Assembly (NCBI GenBank): GCA_018065205.1
Contig: JAGHTR010000014.1
Location: 1-14,852 of the forward strand
DNA: 14,852 nucleotides
Direction of reading: 5' to 3'
From: Candidatus Colicola caccequi
GTDB lineage: Bacteria; Bacteroidota; Bacteroidia; Bacteroidales; Paludibacteraceae
This document shows positions 5,806 through 12,608 of the stretch, one piece after another. Made by a program: the position numbers and the translations under genes. How positions within the stretch are numbered: position 1 is the stretch's first letter; each line of letters begins with the position of its first letter. The notes under the pieces were generated by a model, which saw nothing but the letters and a program-made list of their open reading frames with translations, was not told where the DNA came from and made no database searches.

Positions 5806-6348
5806 ATGAATACAGCAAGCATGAAACAAGATTATCAGGAGCGCATCGTGCCCATCCTGATGAAGGAGTTCAACTACACCACTGTTATGCAGTGCCCGAA
5901 ACTCCAAAAAATCGTCCTCAACCAAGGACTCGGCGAAGCTGTGGCTGATAAGCACATCATTGACGTTGCTCAACAAGAGATGACGTTGATAGCAGGTCAA
6001 AAGGCCGTTGCTACAGTTTCTAAGAAAGATATTGCTAACTTCAAGGTTCGTAAAAAAATGCCTATCGGCGTTCGCGTTACTCTTCGCGGAGAACGTATGT
6101 ACGAGTTCTTGGAGCGTTTGGTTCGCGTTGCCCTGCCACGTATCCGTGACTTCAAAGGTATCGCTAACAAACTGGATGGCCGTGGAAACTATACCCTCGG
6201 TATCCAAGAGCAAATTATCTTCCCCGAAATCAACATTGATAACATTACCAAACTGCTGGGTATGAACATCACCTTCGTTACTACCGCTAAGACGGATGAA
6301 GAAGGCTATGCTCTGCTTCGCGAGTTCGGTCTGCCTTTCAAAAAGTAA
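5806..6348 (+). CDS. rplE: Large-subunit ribosomal protein L5 (uL5)
   Basis: The 180-residue protein is full length. L5 binds 5S rRNA in the central protuberance and contacts P-site tRNA and S13. It contains CPKLQKIVLNQGLGEAVADK, the signature KMPIGVRVTLRGERMYEFLE, LPRIRDFKGI, and GRGNYTLGIQEQIIFPEI. The start could be 5806 (MNTASMKQDY) or 5821 (MKQDY). The first is preferred because Bacteroidales L5 proteins begin with MNTAS as I know them, and because it lies only 3 nt after the L24 stop. Confidence 0.96.
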   Translation: MNTASMKQDYQERIVPILMKEFNYTTVMQCPKLQKIVLNQGLGEAVADKHIIDVAQQEMTLIAGQKAVATVSKKDIANFKVRKKMPIGVRVTLRGERMYEFLERLVRVALPRIRDFKGIANKLDGRGNYTLGIQEQIIFPEINIDNITKLLGMNITFVTTAKTDEEGYALLREFGLPFKK

Positions 6349-6372
6349 GTAACCTTAAAAACGTAATCAATT

Positions 6373-6642
6373 ATGGCAAAAGAATGTATGAAAGCCCGTG
6401 AGGTTAAACGTGCTGCTTTGGTAGCTAAATACGCTGCTAAACGTGCTCAACTCCTCAAGGATGGTGACTATGAAGGTCTCCAAGCTCTTCCAAAGAACGC
6501 CAGTCCGGTTCGTTTGCACAATCGTTGCAAAATCACCGGTCGTCCGAAAGGTTACATGCGTGCTTTCGGCTTGAGTCGTATTCAATTCCGTGAGATGGCC
6601 TCCAAAGGCTTAATCCCAGGTGTGAAGAAAGCTAGCTGGTAA
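6373..6642 (+). CDS. rpsN: Small-subunit ribosomal protein S14 (uS14), zinc-free long form
   Basis: The 89-residue protein is the long form of S14, which lies in the 30S head near S3 and S10. It starts MAKECMKAREVKRAALVAKY and ends with the family signature RCKITGRPKGYMRAFGLSRI (residues 60-79), then FREMASKGLIPGVKKASW. The paired CxxC motifs of the short zinc-binding form are absent; only one cysteine lies in the NRC position. This agrees with the zinc-free L36 downstream. The start follows CAATT with no Shine-Dalgarno sequence. Confidence 0.97.
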   Translation: MAKECMKAREVKRAALVAKYAAKRAQLLKDGDYEGLQALPKNASPVRLHNRCKITGRPKGYMRAFGLSRIQFREMASKGLIPGVKKASW

Positions 6643-6712
6643 GAAGGGTTTAATTAACTTAATTATTAAATAATGTCAGGACAGTCCTGATAATTTTAAA
6701 AACAACAAAACA
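6643..6712 (+). promoter_or_regulatory. S14-S8 spacer with central dyad
   Basis: This 70-nt gap is the longest after the S10-L3 spacer. It contains TCAGGA (6676-6681), CAG, TCCTGA (6685-6690), a perfect 6-bp stem extended by G6675-T6691 and T6674-A6692 and then by imperfect A/T pairing. The 22 nt before the S8 start are A-rich with no G. The sequence after the dyad (TAATTTTA) is a poor T-run and a poor match to TAnnTTTG, so neither a terminator nor a promoter is claimed. Confidence 0.5.
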
Positions 6713-7108
6713 ATGACAGATCCAATCGCAGATTATCTCACTCGTTTGAGAAATGCAATCAAAGCCGGCCACCGCGTAGTGGAAGTGCCCGCTTCGAATC
6801 TGAAGAAAGAGATCACACGTATCTTGTTTGAGAAAGGTTATATCCTTTCCTACAAGTTCGTGGAAGATGGTCCTCAAGGCACCATTAAGGTGGCCCTGAA
6901 GTATGATCCGGTTAACAAAGTTAACGCCATCAAGAGTTTACAACGTGTTTCGACGCCCGGTTTGCGTCAATATGTAGGCTATCGTGAGATGCCTCGCGTA
7001 TTGAATGGCCTGGGTATCGCCATCCTCAGCACTTCTAAAGGTGTTATGACCAACAAAGAAGCTGCCGGTTTGAAATTGGGTGGTGAAGTATTATGCTATG
7101 TATATTAA
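6713..7108 (+). CDS. rpsH: Small-subunit ribosomal protein S8 (uS8)
   Basis: The 131-residue protein is the usual length. S8 binds the central domain of 16S rRNA early in 30S assembly. It starts MTDPIADYLTRLRNAIKAGH, continues VVEVPASNLKKEITRILFEK, and ends with the family signature AILSTSKGVMTNKEAAGLKL then GGEVLCYVY. In E. coli S8 represses the spc operon by binding mRNA near the L5 start. Here the nearest structured RNA is the dyad 23 nt upstream of its own start; a link is only inference. The stop is followed within 3 nt by the strong Shine-Dalgarno sequence of L6. Confidence 0.97.
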   Translation: MTDPIADYLTRLRNAIKAGHRVVEVPASNLKKEITRILFEKGYILSYKFVEDGPQGTIKVALKYDPVNKVNAIKSLQRVSTPGLRQYVGYREMPRVLNGLGIAILSTSKGVMTNKEAAGLKLGGEVLCYVY

Positions 7109-7110
7109 TT

Positions 7111-7117
7111 AAGGAGG
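7111..7117 (+). promoter_or_regulatory. Strong Shine-Dalgarno sequence of L6
   Basis: AAGGAGG ends 7 nt before the L6 ATG, the same spacing as for L23 and S5. It is one of only three strong Shine-Dalgarno sequences in the window. Confidence 0.8.
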
Positions 7118-7124
7118 ATTAGTT

Positions 7125-7685
7125 ATGTCAAGAATTGGTAAATTACCCATCGCTATTCCTGCCGGCGTTACCGTAGCAGTTAGCTCAGACAATGTAGTGA
7201 CCGTTAAAGGTCCTAAGGGAGAACTCTCCCAGAAGGTTGATCCGTCGATCACCGTTACCGTAGAAGGCAATGTATGCACCGTAACTCGTCCTAACGACGA
7301 GAAACAAACTCGTGCTAACCACGGCCTCTATCGTGCTCTTATCAATAATATGGTTTATGGCGTAAGTGAAGGTTACAAAGCTACCCTGCAACTGCACGGC
7401 GTAGGTTATCGTGTTGAGATGGCTCAAACCCCCAACACCCTGAACTTCACCCTTGGTTATACACACCCCATCTACATGCAACTTCCTAAAGAAGTGAAAG
7501 TAGAGACCAAGACGGAGCGTAACCAAGACCCGTTGATTATGCTGGAATGCGCAGACAAACAATTAATTGGTCAAATTTGCGCTAAGATTCGTACGTTCCG
7601 CAAACCCGAACCTTACAAAGGTAAAGGTATTCTCTTCCTGGGTGAAGTGGTTCGTCGTAAGGCTGGTAAATCGGCTGCTAAATAA
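7125..7685 (+). CDS. rplF: Large-subunit ribosomal protein L6 (uL6)
   Basis: The 186-residue protein is near the usual length. L6 lies near the sarcin-ricin loop and the factor-binding site and is made of two similar alpha/beta domains. It starts MSRIGKLPIAIPAGVTVAVS, carries VKGPKGELSQKVDPSITV in the first domain and LGYTHPIYMQLPKEVKVE in the second, and ends with the signature IRTFRKPEPYKGKGILFLGE. The start is fixed by AAGGAGG 7 nt upstream. L18 follows after 17 nt. Confidence 0.97.
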   Translation: MSRIGKLPIAIPAGVTVAVSSDNVVTVKGPKGELSQKVDPSITVTVEGNVCTVTRPNDEKQTRANHGLYRALINNMVYGVSEGYKATLQLHGVGYRVEMAQTPNTLNFTLGYTHPIYMQLPKEVKVETKTERNQDPLIMLECADKQLIGQICAKIRTFRKPEPYKGKGILFLGEVVRRKAGKSAAK

Positions 7686-7702
7686 TTGAAAGGAATAAAG
7701 TT

Positions 7703-8047
7703 ATGGATAAGAAAATTGCAAGAAGAGCTAAGATTAAAGCTTCCATTCGTACCAAAATTGCTGGTACCGCTGAGCAACCTCGTCTGACTGTATTCCGTTC
7801 GAACTGCCAGATTTATGCTCAAGTAATTGATGATGTCAAAGGCGTTACTTTGGCAAGCGCTTCGTCGCTCAACATCAAAGATAAAATGACTAAGACCGAG
7901 AAGGCTAAGAAAGTTGGTGCCGCTATCGCTGAAGCTGCTAAAGCTGCAGGCGTTGAAAAAGTGGTATTTGACCGTAATGGCTATCTCTATCATGGTCGTG
8001 TACAAACATTAGCTGACGCAGCTCGTGAGGCTGGTCTTAAATTCTAA
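7703..8047 (+). CDS. rplR: Large-subunit ribosomal protein L18 (uL18)
   Basis: The 114-residue protein is the usual length. With L5 it carries 5S rRNA into the central protuberance. The basic N-terminus MDKKIARRAKIKASIRTKIA is followed by PRLTVFRSNCQIYAQVIDDV and the C-terminal signature FDRNGYLYHGRVQTLADAAR, ending EAGLKF. A moderate Shine-Dalgarno sequence AAGGA (7690-7694) lies 8 nt before the ATG. S5 starts 16 nt after the stop. Confidence 0.96.
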   Translation: MDKKIARRAKIKASIRTKIAGTAEQPRLTVFRSNCQIYAQVIDDVKGVTLASASSLNIKDKMTKTEKAKKVGAAIAEAAKAAGVEKVVFDRNGYLYHGRVQTLADAAREAGLKF

Positions 8048-8050
8048 AAC

Positions 8051-8056
8051 AAGGAG
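8051..8056 (+). promoter_or_regulatory. Shine-Dalgarno sequence of S5
   Basis: AAGGAG ends 7 nt before the ATG at 8064. This site decides the S5 start over an in-frame ATG at 8025 that lies inside L18. Confidence 0.75.
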
Positions 8057-8063
8057 ACTGTAT

Positions 8064-8570
8064 ATGAATCGAGTAAAATCAACACAAGACATTGAGCTCA
8101 AGGAGCGCCTTGTCGCAGTAAACCGCGTAACTAAAGTTACGAAGGGTGGTCGTACTATGACTTTTGCAGCCATCGTTGTTGTAGGAAATGAGAATGGTAT
8201 CGTAGGTTGGGGCCTGGGTAAAGCCGGTGAGGTTCAGGCTGCTATCCAAAAAGGTACTGAGTCTGCTAAGAAAAACTTGATCCAAGTGCCCGTTTTGAAG
8301 GGAACTGTTCCTCATGAGCAGTACGCTAAATTCGGTGGTGCTCGCGTTTATCTCCAACCCGCTACTCACGGTACTGGAGTAAAGGCCGGTGGTGCCATGC
8401 GTGCCGTTCTGGAAAGTGCTGGTGTAACGGATATCCTGGCTAAGGCTAAGGGTAGTTCCAACCCTCACAACTTGGTAAAAGCTACCATCCTCGCTCTCAG
8501 CGAGATGCGTGATGCTCGTCAAGTAGCTCAAAACCGTGGCGTTAGCCTCGATGTAGTGTTTAACGGTTAA
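8064..8570 (+). CDS. rpsE: Small-subunit ribosomal protein S5 (uS5)
   Basis: The 168-residue protein is the usual length. S5 lies at the mRNA entry channel with S3 and S4 and affects decoding accuracy. It starts MNRVKSTQDIELKERLVAVN. The double-stranded RNA-binding-like N-terminal domain contains VTKVTKGGRTMTFAAIVVVG (22-41), and the next segment has GIVGWGLGKAGEVQAAIQKG. The C-terminal domain has THGTGVKAGGAMRAVLESAG and SSNPHNLVKATILALSEM. An in-frame ATG at 8025 would add 13 residues overlapping L18; AAGGAG 7 nt before 8064 supports the shorter form. Confidence 0.97.
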   Translation: MNRVKSTQDIELKERLVAVNRVTKVTKGGRTMTFAAIVVVGNENGIVGWGLGKAGEVQAAIQKGTESAKKNLIQVPVLKGTVPHEQYAKFGGARVYLQPATHGTGVKAGGAMRAVLESAGVTDILAKAKGSSNPHNLVKATILALSEMRDARQVAQNRGVSLDVVFNG

Positions 8571-8583
8571 ATTTCATTGAACT

Positions 8584-8760
8584 ATGGCTAAGATTAAAAT
8601 TCAACAAGTTCGCAGCATTATCAAATGCACGAAGAATCAAAAACTGACCATGCAAGCCCTTGGCTTGAAGAAAATGAATCAAGTCGTTGAGCACGAAGCT
8701 ACTCCTGCTATCCTTGGCATGGTAGAGAATGTAAAACACTTGGTAAAAGTTATTGACTAA
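8584..8760 (+). CDS. rpmD: Large-subunit ribosomal protein L30 (uL30)
   Basis: The 58-residue protein is the normal bacterial size. It starts MAKIKIQQVRSIIKCTKNQK (residues 1-20) and continues with the family pattern LTMQALGLKKMNQVVEHEAT, ending with a short conserved segment HLVKVID. L30 lies on the solvent side of the 50S near 5S rRNA. It sits between S5 (13 nt) and L15 (18 nt), the conserved position of rpmD in spc operons. The ACTATGG start context matches those of L22, S3 and infA. Confidence 0.95.
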   Translation: MAKIKIQQVRSIIKCTKNQKLTMQALGLKKMNQVVEHEATPAILGMVENVKHLVKVID

Positions 8761-8778
8761 TTAAATTACTGAAGCATT

Positions 8779-9225
8779 ATGGAATTACATAATTTAACTC
8801 CGGCTGCAGGTTCAGTAAAAACCTCGAAACGAATCGGTCGTGGTGCCGGTTCGGGTCTGGGTGGAACCTCTACCCGTGGTGCTAAAGGTGCACAATCACG
8901 TTCGGGCTATTCCAAAAAGATTGGTTTCGAAGGTGGTCAGATGCCTATGCAACGTCGTTTGCCGAAATTTGGATTTAAAAACATCAATCGCGTAGAATAC
9001 AAGGCTATTAACCTGAATATTCTGCAACAATTGGCTGAGACAAAGAAGCTTGAAGTAATCGGTTTACCCGAACTCTTTGAGGCTGGCTTTATCAACAAAT
9101 CCATGCTCGTAAAAATCCTCGGTACCGGTACATTGACAGCTAAGTTGACGGTTAAGGCTAACGCTTTCTCAAAGAGCGCTGAAGCTGCTATCGTAGCTGC
9201 CGGTGGTTCGGTTGAAAGAATCTAA
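8779..9225 (+). CDS. rplO: Large-subunit ribosomal protein L15 (uL15)
   Basis: The 148-residue protein is the usual length. L15 is a late-assembling 50S protein with a long Gly/Arg-rich N-terminal extension threaded into rRNA. It starts MELHNLTPAAGSVKTSKRIG and continues with RGAGSGLGGTSTRGAKGAQS, FEGGQMPMQRRLPKFGF, and the C-terminal signature VKANAFSKSAEAAIVAAGGS. It lies immediately before SecY, as in nearly all spc operons, with a 12-nt gap. Confidence 0.97.
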   Translation: MELHNLTPAAGSVKTSKRIGRGAGSGLGGTSTRGAKGAQSRSGYSKKIGFEGGQMPMQRRLPKFGFKNINRVEYKAINLNILQQLAETKKLEVIGLPELFEAGFINKSMLVKILGTGTLTAKLTVKANAFSKSAEAAIVAAGGSVERI

Positions 9226-9237
9226 TAAACAACGATT

Positions 9238-10581
9238 ATGCGTAAAATAATTGAAACAATCCAAAATATCTGGAAGATTGAAGATCTTCGTAATCGACTG
9301 CTGACCACATTGTTATTTGTGCTCATCTATCGTTTCGGTTCCTTTATCGTTCTTCCCGGTATTGACCCAACAGCCCTGACTGCCCTTAAGGGACAAACAG
9401 CCGGTGGTTTGATGGCTCTTCTGGATATGTTCTCCGGTGGTGCATTCTCCAATGCATCTGTTTTCGCTCTGGGTATCATGCCCTACATCTCTGCCAGTAT
9501 CATAGTGCAATTACTTACGATTGCCGTTCCTTACTTCCAGAAGATGCAAAAAGAGGGTGAATCAGGCCGTCAGAAGATGAACCAGATTACTCGCTATCTA
9601 ACCGTTGCTATCCTGGTGTTCCAAGGCCCGAGTTACTTGGTTAACTTAAGTGTCCAAATGGCTCAAGCCGGACAATCGTTGGCTATTGGTATGAACTGGT
9701 TCACCATTTCGTCGACCATTATCCTGTGCGCAGGTTCAATGTTCGTGATGTGGTTGGGTGAGCGTATTACCGATCGTGGTGTAGGAAACGGTATTTCCTT
9801 CATCATCTTAATTGGTATCATTGCTCGTTTCCCTGCAGCACTGGTTCAGGAGTTCTCGTCGCGTTTGAACGATGCAGGTGGTGGCCTGATGATTTTCTTC
9901 TTCGAGGTAATCGTCCTGCTCTTAGTCTTCGCGTTCGCTATCCTTTTGGTACAAGGTACACGTAAAATCCCTGTACAGTATGCTAAGCGTGTAATGGGAA
10001 ATAAACAATATGGTGGAGTGCGTCAATACATCCCATTGAAAGTGAATGCTGCCAATGTGATGCCTATCATCTTCGCACAAGCTATCATGTTCATTCCTAT
10101 CGCAGTTGCCGGATTCCGTGCAGACGGATCAAGTTGGTGGGTACGTACCTTTATGGATAACAACTCATTTGGATATAATGTTGTATTTGCTATACTCATT
10201 ATTGCCTTCACCTATTTCTACACCGCTATTATCATCAATCCTGTTCAGATGGCAGAGAACCTGAAACTGAACAACGGATTCATCCCCGGTGTTAAACCCG
10301 GTAAGAAGACCGCTGAGTATATAGATACTATTATGTCCCGTATTACCTTACCGGGATCCATCCTGTTGGCTATCATCGCTGTACTGCCTGCTTTCGCACG
10401 TCTGTTTGGCGTATCGATGAGCTTTGCGCAGTTCTTTGGTGGAACCTCCCTGTTGATTATGGTAGGTGTAATCTTGGATACATTGCAACAAATCGAGTCA
10501 CATCTGTTGATGCGTCACTATGACGGCTTCTTTGAGGGCGGCATGCGCATCAAGGGTCGCTCGGGAGCTATGGCTTATTAA
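9238..10581 (+). CDS. secY: Protein-export channel subunit SecY
   Basis: The 447-residue inner-membrane protein is the pore of the SecYEG translocon. Ten membrane segments can be placed at about 20-39, 73-95, 117-140, 154-173, 184-204, 216-239, 271-292, 312-334, 368-389 and 396-414. The plug region GGLMALLDMFSGGAFSNASV lies at about 56-75, followed by LGIMPYISASIIVQLL. GERITDRGVGNGISFII (174-190) matches the SecY signature around segment 5. The cytosolic loop RKIPVQYAKRVMGNKQYGG (242-260) and the C-terminal loop NNGFIPGVKPGKKTAEYI (345-362) are the ribosome/SecA-contacting loops. No truncation is seen. The map gene starts 1 nt after the stop. Confidence 0.98.
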   Translation: MRKIIETIQNIWKIEDLRNRLLTTLLFVLIYRFGSFIVLPGIDPTALTALKGQTAGGLMALLDMFSGGAFSNASVFALGIMPYISASIIVQLLTIAVPYFQKMQKEGESGRQKMNQITRYLTVAILVFQGPSYLVNLSVQMAQAGQSLAIGMNWFTISSTIILCAGSMFVMWLGERITDRGVGNGISFIILIGIIARFPAALVQEFSSRLNDAGGGLMIFFFEVIVLLLVFAFAILLVQGTRKIPVQYAKRVMGNKQYGGVRQYIPLKVNAANVMPIIFAQAIMFIPIAVAGFRADGSSWWVRTFMDNNSFGYNVVFAILIIAFTYFYTAIIINPVQMAENLKLNNGFIPGVKPGKKTAEYIDTIMSRITLPGSILLAIIAVLPAFARLFGVSMSFAQFFGGTSLLIMVGVILDTLQQIESHLLMRHYDGFFEGGMRIKGRSGAMAY

Positions 10582-10582
10582 T

Positions 10583-11368
10583 ATGATCTATCTGAAGACA
10601 GACGAAGAAGTCGAGCTCTTACGCAAAAGTAATCAACTCCTAGGCATGGCTTATGGCGAAGTAGCCAAAGCCATCGCCCCGGGGGTGACTACAGCCGAAT
10701 TGGATAAGATAGCGCATGATTTTATATGTGATCATGGAGGCATACCTTCCTGCTTAGGTTACGAAGGTTATCCTGCTACCTTATGCACATCGGTTAATTG
10801 CGAAGTTGTTCATGGTATTCCATCCAAGGATGTAGTGCTCAAAGATGGTGATATCGTATCTGTTGATGGTTGTGTATTGTTGAATGGCTTTCATGCTGAT
10901 TCGGCTTACACCTTTCCCGTGGGAAATGTCAGCGAAGATGTGATGCGCCTGCTAAAGACTACTAAAGAGTGCCTCTATTTAGGTATTGAACAAACTGTAA
11001 CGGGTCATCGTTTAGGTGATGTTGGATACGCTATCCAAAGCCATGCTGAGCAAGCAGGTTATTCTGTTTGCCGCGAATATGTAGGTCATGGAATAGGTCG
11101 TGCGATGCACGAGGATCCTGAGGTCTGCAATTACGGTCGCCGTGGCAATGGTATCGTACTCAAGTCCGGAATGACCCTGGCTATTGAACCTATGATATTG
11201 ATGGGGCGCAAGAATATCATTTTGGAGGAAGACGGTTGGACAGCCCGCACGGCGGACCGCAAACCGGCAGCACACTATGAGTTGTCCGTTTGTGTACGCA
11301 ATGGCAAAGCAGATATATTATCTACGTTCGACTATATTCAACAAGTATTAAAAGATAGATTTATTTAA
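10583..11368 (+). CDS. map: Methionine aminopeptidase, type I
   Basis: The 261-residue cytosolic metalloenzyme removes the initiator methionine from new proteins. The pita-bread fold metal ligands are all present: Asp95 (VSVDG), Asp106 (HADSAYTF), His169 (VGHGIG), Glu202 (AIEPM) and Glu233 (HYELSV). Substrate-site His77 (VVHGIP) and His176 (MHEDP) are also present. There is no N-terminal zinc-finger extension. The residue after Glu233 is Leu, where the common form has Glu-His. An earlier in-frame ATG at 10520 lies inside SecY and would add 21 unrelated residues, so the start 1 nt after the SecY stop is chosen. Placement beside ribosomal genes fits co-translational action. Confidence 0.96.
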   Translation: MIYLKTDEEVELLRKSNQLLGMAYGEVAKAIAPGVTTAELDKIAHDFICDHGGIPSCLGYEGYPATLCTSVNCEVVHGIPSKDVVLKDGDIVSVDGCVLLNGFHADSAYTFPVGNVSEDVMRLLKTTKECLYLGIEQTVTGHRLGDVGYAIQSHAEQAGYSVCREYVGHGIGRAMHEDPEVCNYGRRGNGIVLKSGMTLAIEPMILMGRKNIILEEDGWTARTADRKPAAHYELSVCVRNGKADILSTFDYIQQVLKDRFI

Positions 11369-11371
11369 ACT

Positions 11372-11590
11372 ATGGCAAAACAAGATGCAATTGAAGTAGA
11401 TGGCACCATTACGGAGGCTTTATCCAACGCAATGTTCCATGTACAATTAGAGAATGGTCATGTGATTCTGGCAAGTATTTCCGGTAAGATGCGCATGCAT
11501 TACATCCGTATTCTGCCCGGAGATCGTGTAAAAGTCGAAATGAGTCCGTATGACCTGACTCGTGGAAGAATATCGTTCAGATATAAATAA
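11372..11590 (+). CDS. infA: Translation initiation factor IF-1
   Basis: The 72-residue protein is exactly the family's typical size. IF-1 is a single S1-like OB fold that binds the 30S A site during initiation. It starts MAKQDAIEVDGTITEALSNA and contains the diagnostic FHVQLENGHVILASISGKMR (residues 22-41) and RILPGDRVKVEMSPYDLTRG, ending RISFRYK. It begins 3 nt after map with the AACTATGG context. The secY-map-infA-rpmJ order is common in Bacteroidota. Confidence 0.98.
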   Translation: MAKQDAIEVDGTITEALSNAMFHVQLENGHVILASISGKMRMHYIRILPGDRVKVEMSPYDLTRGRISFRYK

Positions 11591-11612
11591 AATCATTAAA
11601 CTCTTTACAATC

Positions 11613-11729
11613 ATGAAGGTAAGAGCAAGTATCAAGAAGCGCAATGCGGATTGCAAAATTGTGCGCCGCAAAGGTAAGCTTTATGTTATTAACAAAAAAG
11701 AACCTAAAATGAAAATGCGTCAGGGATAA
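11613..11729 (+). CDS. rpmJ: Large-subunit ribosomal protein L36 (bL36), zinc-free form
   Basis: The 38-residue protein starts MKVRASIKKRNADCKIVRRK and ends KKEPKMKMRQG, the bL36 pattern. L36 is the smallest 50S protein and lies near the base of the L7/L12 stalk. The zinc-binding form has Cys11, Cys14, Cys27 and His33 (E. coli numbering). Here these are Asn11, Cys14, Asn27 and Met33, so zinc binding should be lost. This form is normal in Bacteroidota as I recall. The 22-nt leader contains no G. The last codons and stop form one arm of a dyad that extends towards S13. Confidence 0.95.
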   Translation: MKVRASIKKRNADCKIVRRKGKLYVINKKEPKMKMRQG

Positions 11730-11766
11730 GGCGTTTTCAGATTAGTAATGTTAAAAAAATTATCCC
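11723..11766 (+). promoter_or_regulatory. Dyad spanning the L36 stop upstream of S13, candidate alpha-block RNA element
   Basis: GGGATAA (11723-11729, including the L36 TAA stop) is fully complementary to TTATCCC (11760-11766), leaving a 30-nt loop. The second arm ends 13 nt before the S13 ATG. In E. coli the alpha-operon leader bound by S4 lies just upstream of S13, so the location is suggestive. The sequence does not visibly match that pseudoknot. Confidence 0.4.
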
Positions 11767-11779
11767 AAAGTAAAAAATT

Positions 11780-12160
11780 ATGGCTATAAGAATTGTCGGT
11801 GTAGATCTGCCGCAAAATAAGTGCGGAGAAGTCGGATTGACTTACATCTACGGATTAGGTCGTTCAAGCGCAAAGAAAATCCTGGCTGAAGCAGGCGTAG
11901 ACCCAAGCATTAAAGTGCAGGATTGGACGGATGACCAAGCAGCTAAGATTCGTGAGATCATCGGTGCTAAGTACAAAGTAGAAGGTGATCTTCGTTCAGA
12001 AACTCAATTAAACATCAAGCGTTTGATGGATATCGGTTGCTACCGTGGTGTCCGTCATCGTGTTGGTTTACCTGTTCGTGGTCAGTCCACGAAGAACAAC
12101 GCTCGTACGCGTAAAGGTAAGAAGAAAACTGTTGCCAATAAGAAGAAGGCAACGAAGTAA
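11780..12160 (+). CDS. rpsM: Small-subunit ribosomal protein S13 (uS13)
   Basis: The 126-residue protein is of usual length. S13 lies in the 30S head, touches P-site tRNA with its tail, and forms bridges to L5. It starts MAIRIVGVDLPQNKCGEVGL, contains the helix-two-turn-helix segment YGLGRSSAKKILAEAGVDPS (residues 24-43), the signature GCYRGVRHRVGLPVRGQSTK, and a Lys-rich end (RTRKGKKKTVANKKKATK). It is the first gene of the alpha block, 50 nt after L36, with an AATTATG start context and no Shine-Dalgarno sequence. Confidence 0.97.
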   Translation: MAIRIVGVDLPQNKCGEVGLTYIYGLGRSSAKKILAEAGVDPSIKVQDWTDDQAAKIREIIGAKYKVEGDLRSETQLNIKRLMDIGCYRGVRHRVGLPVRGQSTKNNARTRKGKKKTVANKKKATK

Positions 12161-12184
12161 TTAACCCACTAAAATCAAACAATT

Positions 12185-12574
12185 ATGGCAAAGAAAACTG
12201 TTGCAGCTAAGAAGCGCGTTGTAAAGATTGACGGTGTTGGTCAATTACACGTTATGTCTTCTTTCAACAATGTTATTGTAACGATGGCAAATGCGGACGG
12301 TCAAGTTATTAGCTGGTCTTCAGCTGGTAAGATGGGCTTCCGTGGTTCCAAAAAGAACACTCCGTATGCAGCTCAAATGGCTGCTACCGATTGTGGTAAA
12401 GTCGCTTTTGACCTTGGTTTGAGAAAGGTTAAAGCTTATGTTAAGGGTCCCGGCCAAGGTCGTGAGAGCGCTATCCGCGCTTGCGTTGCTTCCGGAATTG
12501 AAGTTACTGAGATTATTGACGTAACTCCTATGCCACATAACGGATGCCGTCCTCCAAAACGTCGTCGTGTATAA
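12185..12574 (+). CDS. rpsK: Small-subunit ribosomal protein S11 (uS11)
   Basis: The 129-residue protein is the usual length. S11 lies on the 30S platform near the E site and the mRNA. It starts with a Lys-rich extension, then HVMSSFNNVIVTMANADGQV and SSAGKMGFRGSKKNTPYAAQ, and ends GIEVTEIIDVTPMPHNGCRP then PKRRRV. The Asn of the HNG sequence is residue 119, the same number as the E. coli residue known to convert to isoaspartate. The 24-nt leader contains no G. Confidence 0.97.
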   Translation: MAKKTVAAKKRVVKIDGVGQLHVMSSFNNVIVTMANADGQVISWSSAGKMGFRGSKKNTPYAAQMAATDCGKVAFDLGLRKVKAYVKGPGQGRESAIRACVASGIEVTEIIDVTPMPHNGCRPPKRRRV

Positions 12575-12608
12575 TCAACATTATTCAAAAATCAAAAATT
12601 AAAAAATT

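Noticed and set aside
5548..6213. 221-codon open frame on the minus strand opposite L24 and L5
   Set aside because: It is a shadow of two conserved genes, spans their boundary and shows no recognisable domain.
6676..6700. Terminator or sigma-ABfr promoter in the S14-S8 gap
   Set aside because: The hairpin is followed by TAATTTTA, a weak T-run, and the match to TAnnTTTG lacks the final G and a TTG at -33.
8079..8531. 150-codon open frame on the minus strand opposite S5
   Set aside because: It is fully opposite S5, and its Ser/Thr-rich content is typical of an antisense shadow.
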